Source: Rheinheimera sp. A13L
GTDB lineage: Bacteria; Pseudomonadota; Gammaproteobacteria; Enterobacterales; Alteromonadaceae
Direction: 5' to 3'
NCBI RefSeq assembly: GCF_000217935.1
Contig: NZ_AFHI01000023.1
Span: forward strand, 62,001-126,000
Length of the DNA stretch: 64,000 nucleotides
The position numbers and the translations under genes were made by a program. This document shows positions 63,363 through 64,000 of the stretch, piece after piece. A model generated the notes under the pieces. That model searched no databases. It saw only the letters and a list, made by a program, of their open reading frames with translations, and was not told the origin of the DNA. Position 1 is the first letter of the stretch. Every line of letters starts with the position of its first letter.

Positions 63363-63515
63363 ATGAGCAAATCTTCAACAACTAAGCAAGATAAACCAAA
63401 TAAAACCATGCCTGTATTTTCTGCTGCAGCTATTAAAAGGGCAAAGGCAGCAAAAGTGTCCGATAGATTGTTGGATGCTATTAAATACATTCAGGCGCAA
63501 GGTAAAACCCAGTAG
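63363..63515 (+). CDS. Small ORF (50 aa) upstream of a GNAT-like gene
   Basis: ATG 63363 has TGAGGTG at -11 to -5 and the frame runs to TAG at 63513-63515. The 50-residue product begins with a Ser/Thr/Lys-rich tail (MSKSSTTKQDKPNKTMPVF) and continues with a short helical part rich in Ala and Lys (SAAAIKRAKAAKVSDRLLDAI). It ends 6 nt before the next ATG, so the two are probably co-transcribed. It matches no family I recognise; a DNA- or partner-binding antitoxin-like role is only a guess. Confidence 0.55.
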   Translation: MSKSSTTKQDKPNKTMPVFSAAAIKRAKAAKVSDRLLDAIKYIQAQGKTQ

Positions 63516-63521
63516 CATTTT

Positions 63522-64000
63522 ATGATAGTCTTCGAGAAACAGGATGTTTCCAGGTCGATTCGTTTACCTAGTGTGGTCAAGAAAGAGGTTAGCAGACTGT
63601 CGCCTCTGACTGAATATGAACGTAATTGGCTTAGGGCTTGTTTTCAACAGGCCGAGAGTAAAGAAACCACTCTTTATTACGCTAAAGCGCTGGATACACA
63701 AAACCTCATAGGAATTTTCAGCTTATCTATTTCAAAGCCAGACAACAGAACAAGCTGGATGGTGATTGAATACCTTTATGTTTTACCAGATTTTCGCGGT
63801 CAGTATTACGAGCAGTCACAATTCAAAGCGTCGGAACTGATTGTTGCCGAAATTATTCTTTTAGCCCGCAAAATTTCATCCGTTGTAAACCTAGAGCTTA
63901 TCGCTTTGCAGCTGGCTCATGATCGCTTGCAATCATCTTATGAAAACATGGGATTTGTTGTGATACAGAGATCTACAAAAAAACACAACGAAGTTTGGAT
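63522..64000 (+). CDS. GNAT-family acetyltransferase-like protein, 3' end outside the window
   Basis: The frame is open from ATG 63522 to the window end (159 complete codons). WMVIEYLYVLPDFRGQYY resembles the beta4/acetyl-CoA loop of GNAT proteins, though the usual Q/RxxGxG/A loop is altered to RGQYYEQS. NLELIALQLAHDRLQSSYENMGFVVI matches the beta5-alpha4 region ending in the typical Y-x-x-x-GF. The N-terminal 70 residues are charged and of unknown fold. It directly follows the 50-aa ORF. It could be a stand-alone acetyltransferase or half of a two-gene module. Confidence 0.65.
   Translation, partial: MIVFEKQDVSRSIRLPSVVKKEVSRLSPLTEYERNWLRACFQQAESKETTLYYAKALDTQNLIGIFSLSISKPDNRTSWMVIEYLYVLPDFRGQYYEQSQFKASELIVAEIILLARKISSVVNLELIALQLAHDRLQSSYENMGFVVIQRSTKKHNEVW

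Overview
The window looks like chromosomal DNA of a marine or freshwater gammaproteobacterium of the Alteromonadales/Rheinheimera type. This is inferred from gene content and order, not from a database search. Supporting signs are the gltA/sdh/suc block, the lolCDE, msbA-lpxK-kdsB and mfd-csiV neighbourhoods, a secreted chitin-degradation locus, MksBEF in place of MukBEF, and a lysine riboswitch in front of lysC. I see no rRNA, tRNA, CRISPR array, phage genes or transposase. Almost all of it is ordinary core chromosome; the unusual signals are mostly non-coding.

Layout. 1-4.4 kb: the end of an S41-like protease, a thiolase, a small outer-membrane barrel and an acetyl-CoA hydrolase/CoA-transferase. 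4.4-11.2 kb, minus strand: an AA10 lytic polysaccharide monooxygenase, a large multidomain GH18 chitinase and a ChiA-type GH18 chitinase with a 12-copy coding minisatellite; a palindrome resembling a NagR site lies upstream. 11.7-19.4 kb, plus strand: an M49-like lipoprotein peptidase, a porin, a BCCT transporter, and a cNMP/CBS/DUF294 protein paired with a DEDDh exonuclease. 19.5-22.4 kb: a small periplasmic protein and a histidine kinase/response regulator pair. 22.5-27.2 kb, minus strand: the mksF-mksE-mksB condensin operon.

27.3-33.6 kb: nhaD, then a non-coding segment holding a terminator, an ERIC-type repeat and a complete lysine riboswitch in front of lysC, followed by an HDOD protein, radD and a small lipoprotein. 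33.6-38.9 kb, minus strand: mfd-csiV and a PilZ-like protein. 39.0-50.2 kb, mainly plus strand: lolC-lolD-lolE, comEC, then the tightly overlapping msbA-lpxK-trm112-kdsB-pseudouridine synthase-tcdA run. 50.2-51.9 kb, minus strand: csdA-csdE. 51.9-63.2 kb: gltA divergent from sdhCDAB-sucAB-sucCD, which encodes five steps of the TCA cycle (citrate synthase, 2-oxoglutarate dehydrogenase E1/E2, succinyl-CoA synthetase and succinate dehydrogenase subunits). At the right edge a 50-aa ORF precedes a GNAT-like protein cut off by the window end.

How the parts fit: the three chitin enzymes form one secreted degradation set (oxidative chain cleavage plus two hydrolases). The envelope genes cover LPS precursor synthesis and flipping (kdsB, lpxK, msbA) and lipoprotein release (lolCDE). 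The most distinctive non-coding features are the ERIC element ending two bases before the lysine riboswitch, a perfect 17-bp-arm hairpin upstream of the M49 gene, and terminator-like hairpins at three internal junctions of the sdh-suc cluster.
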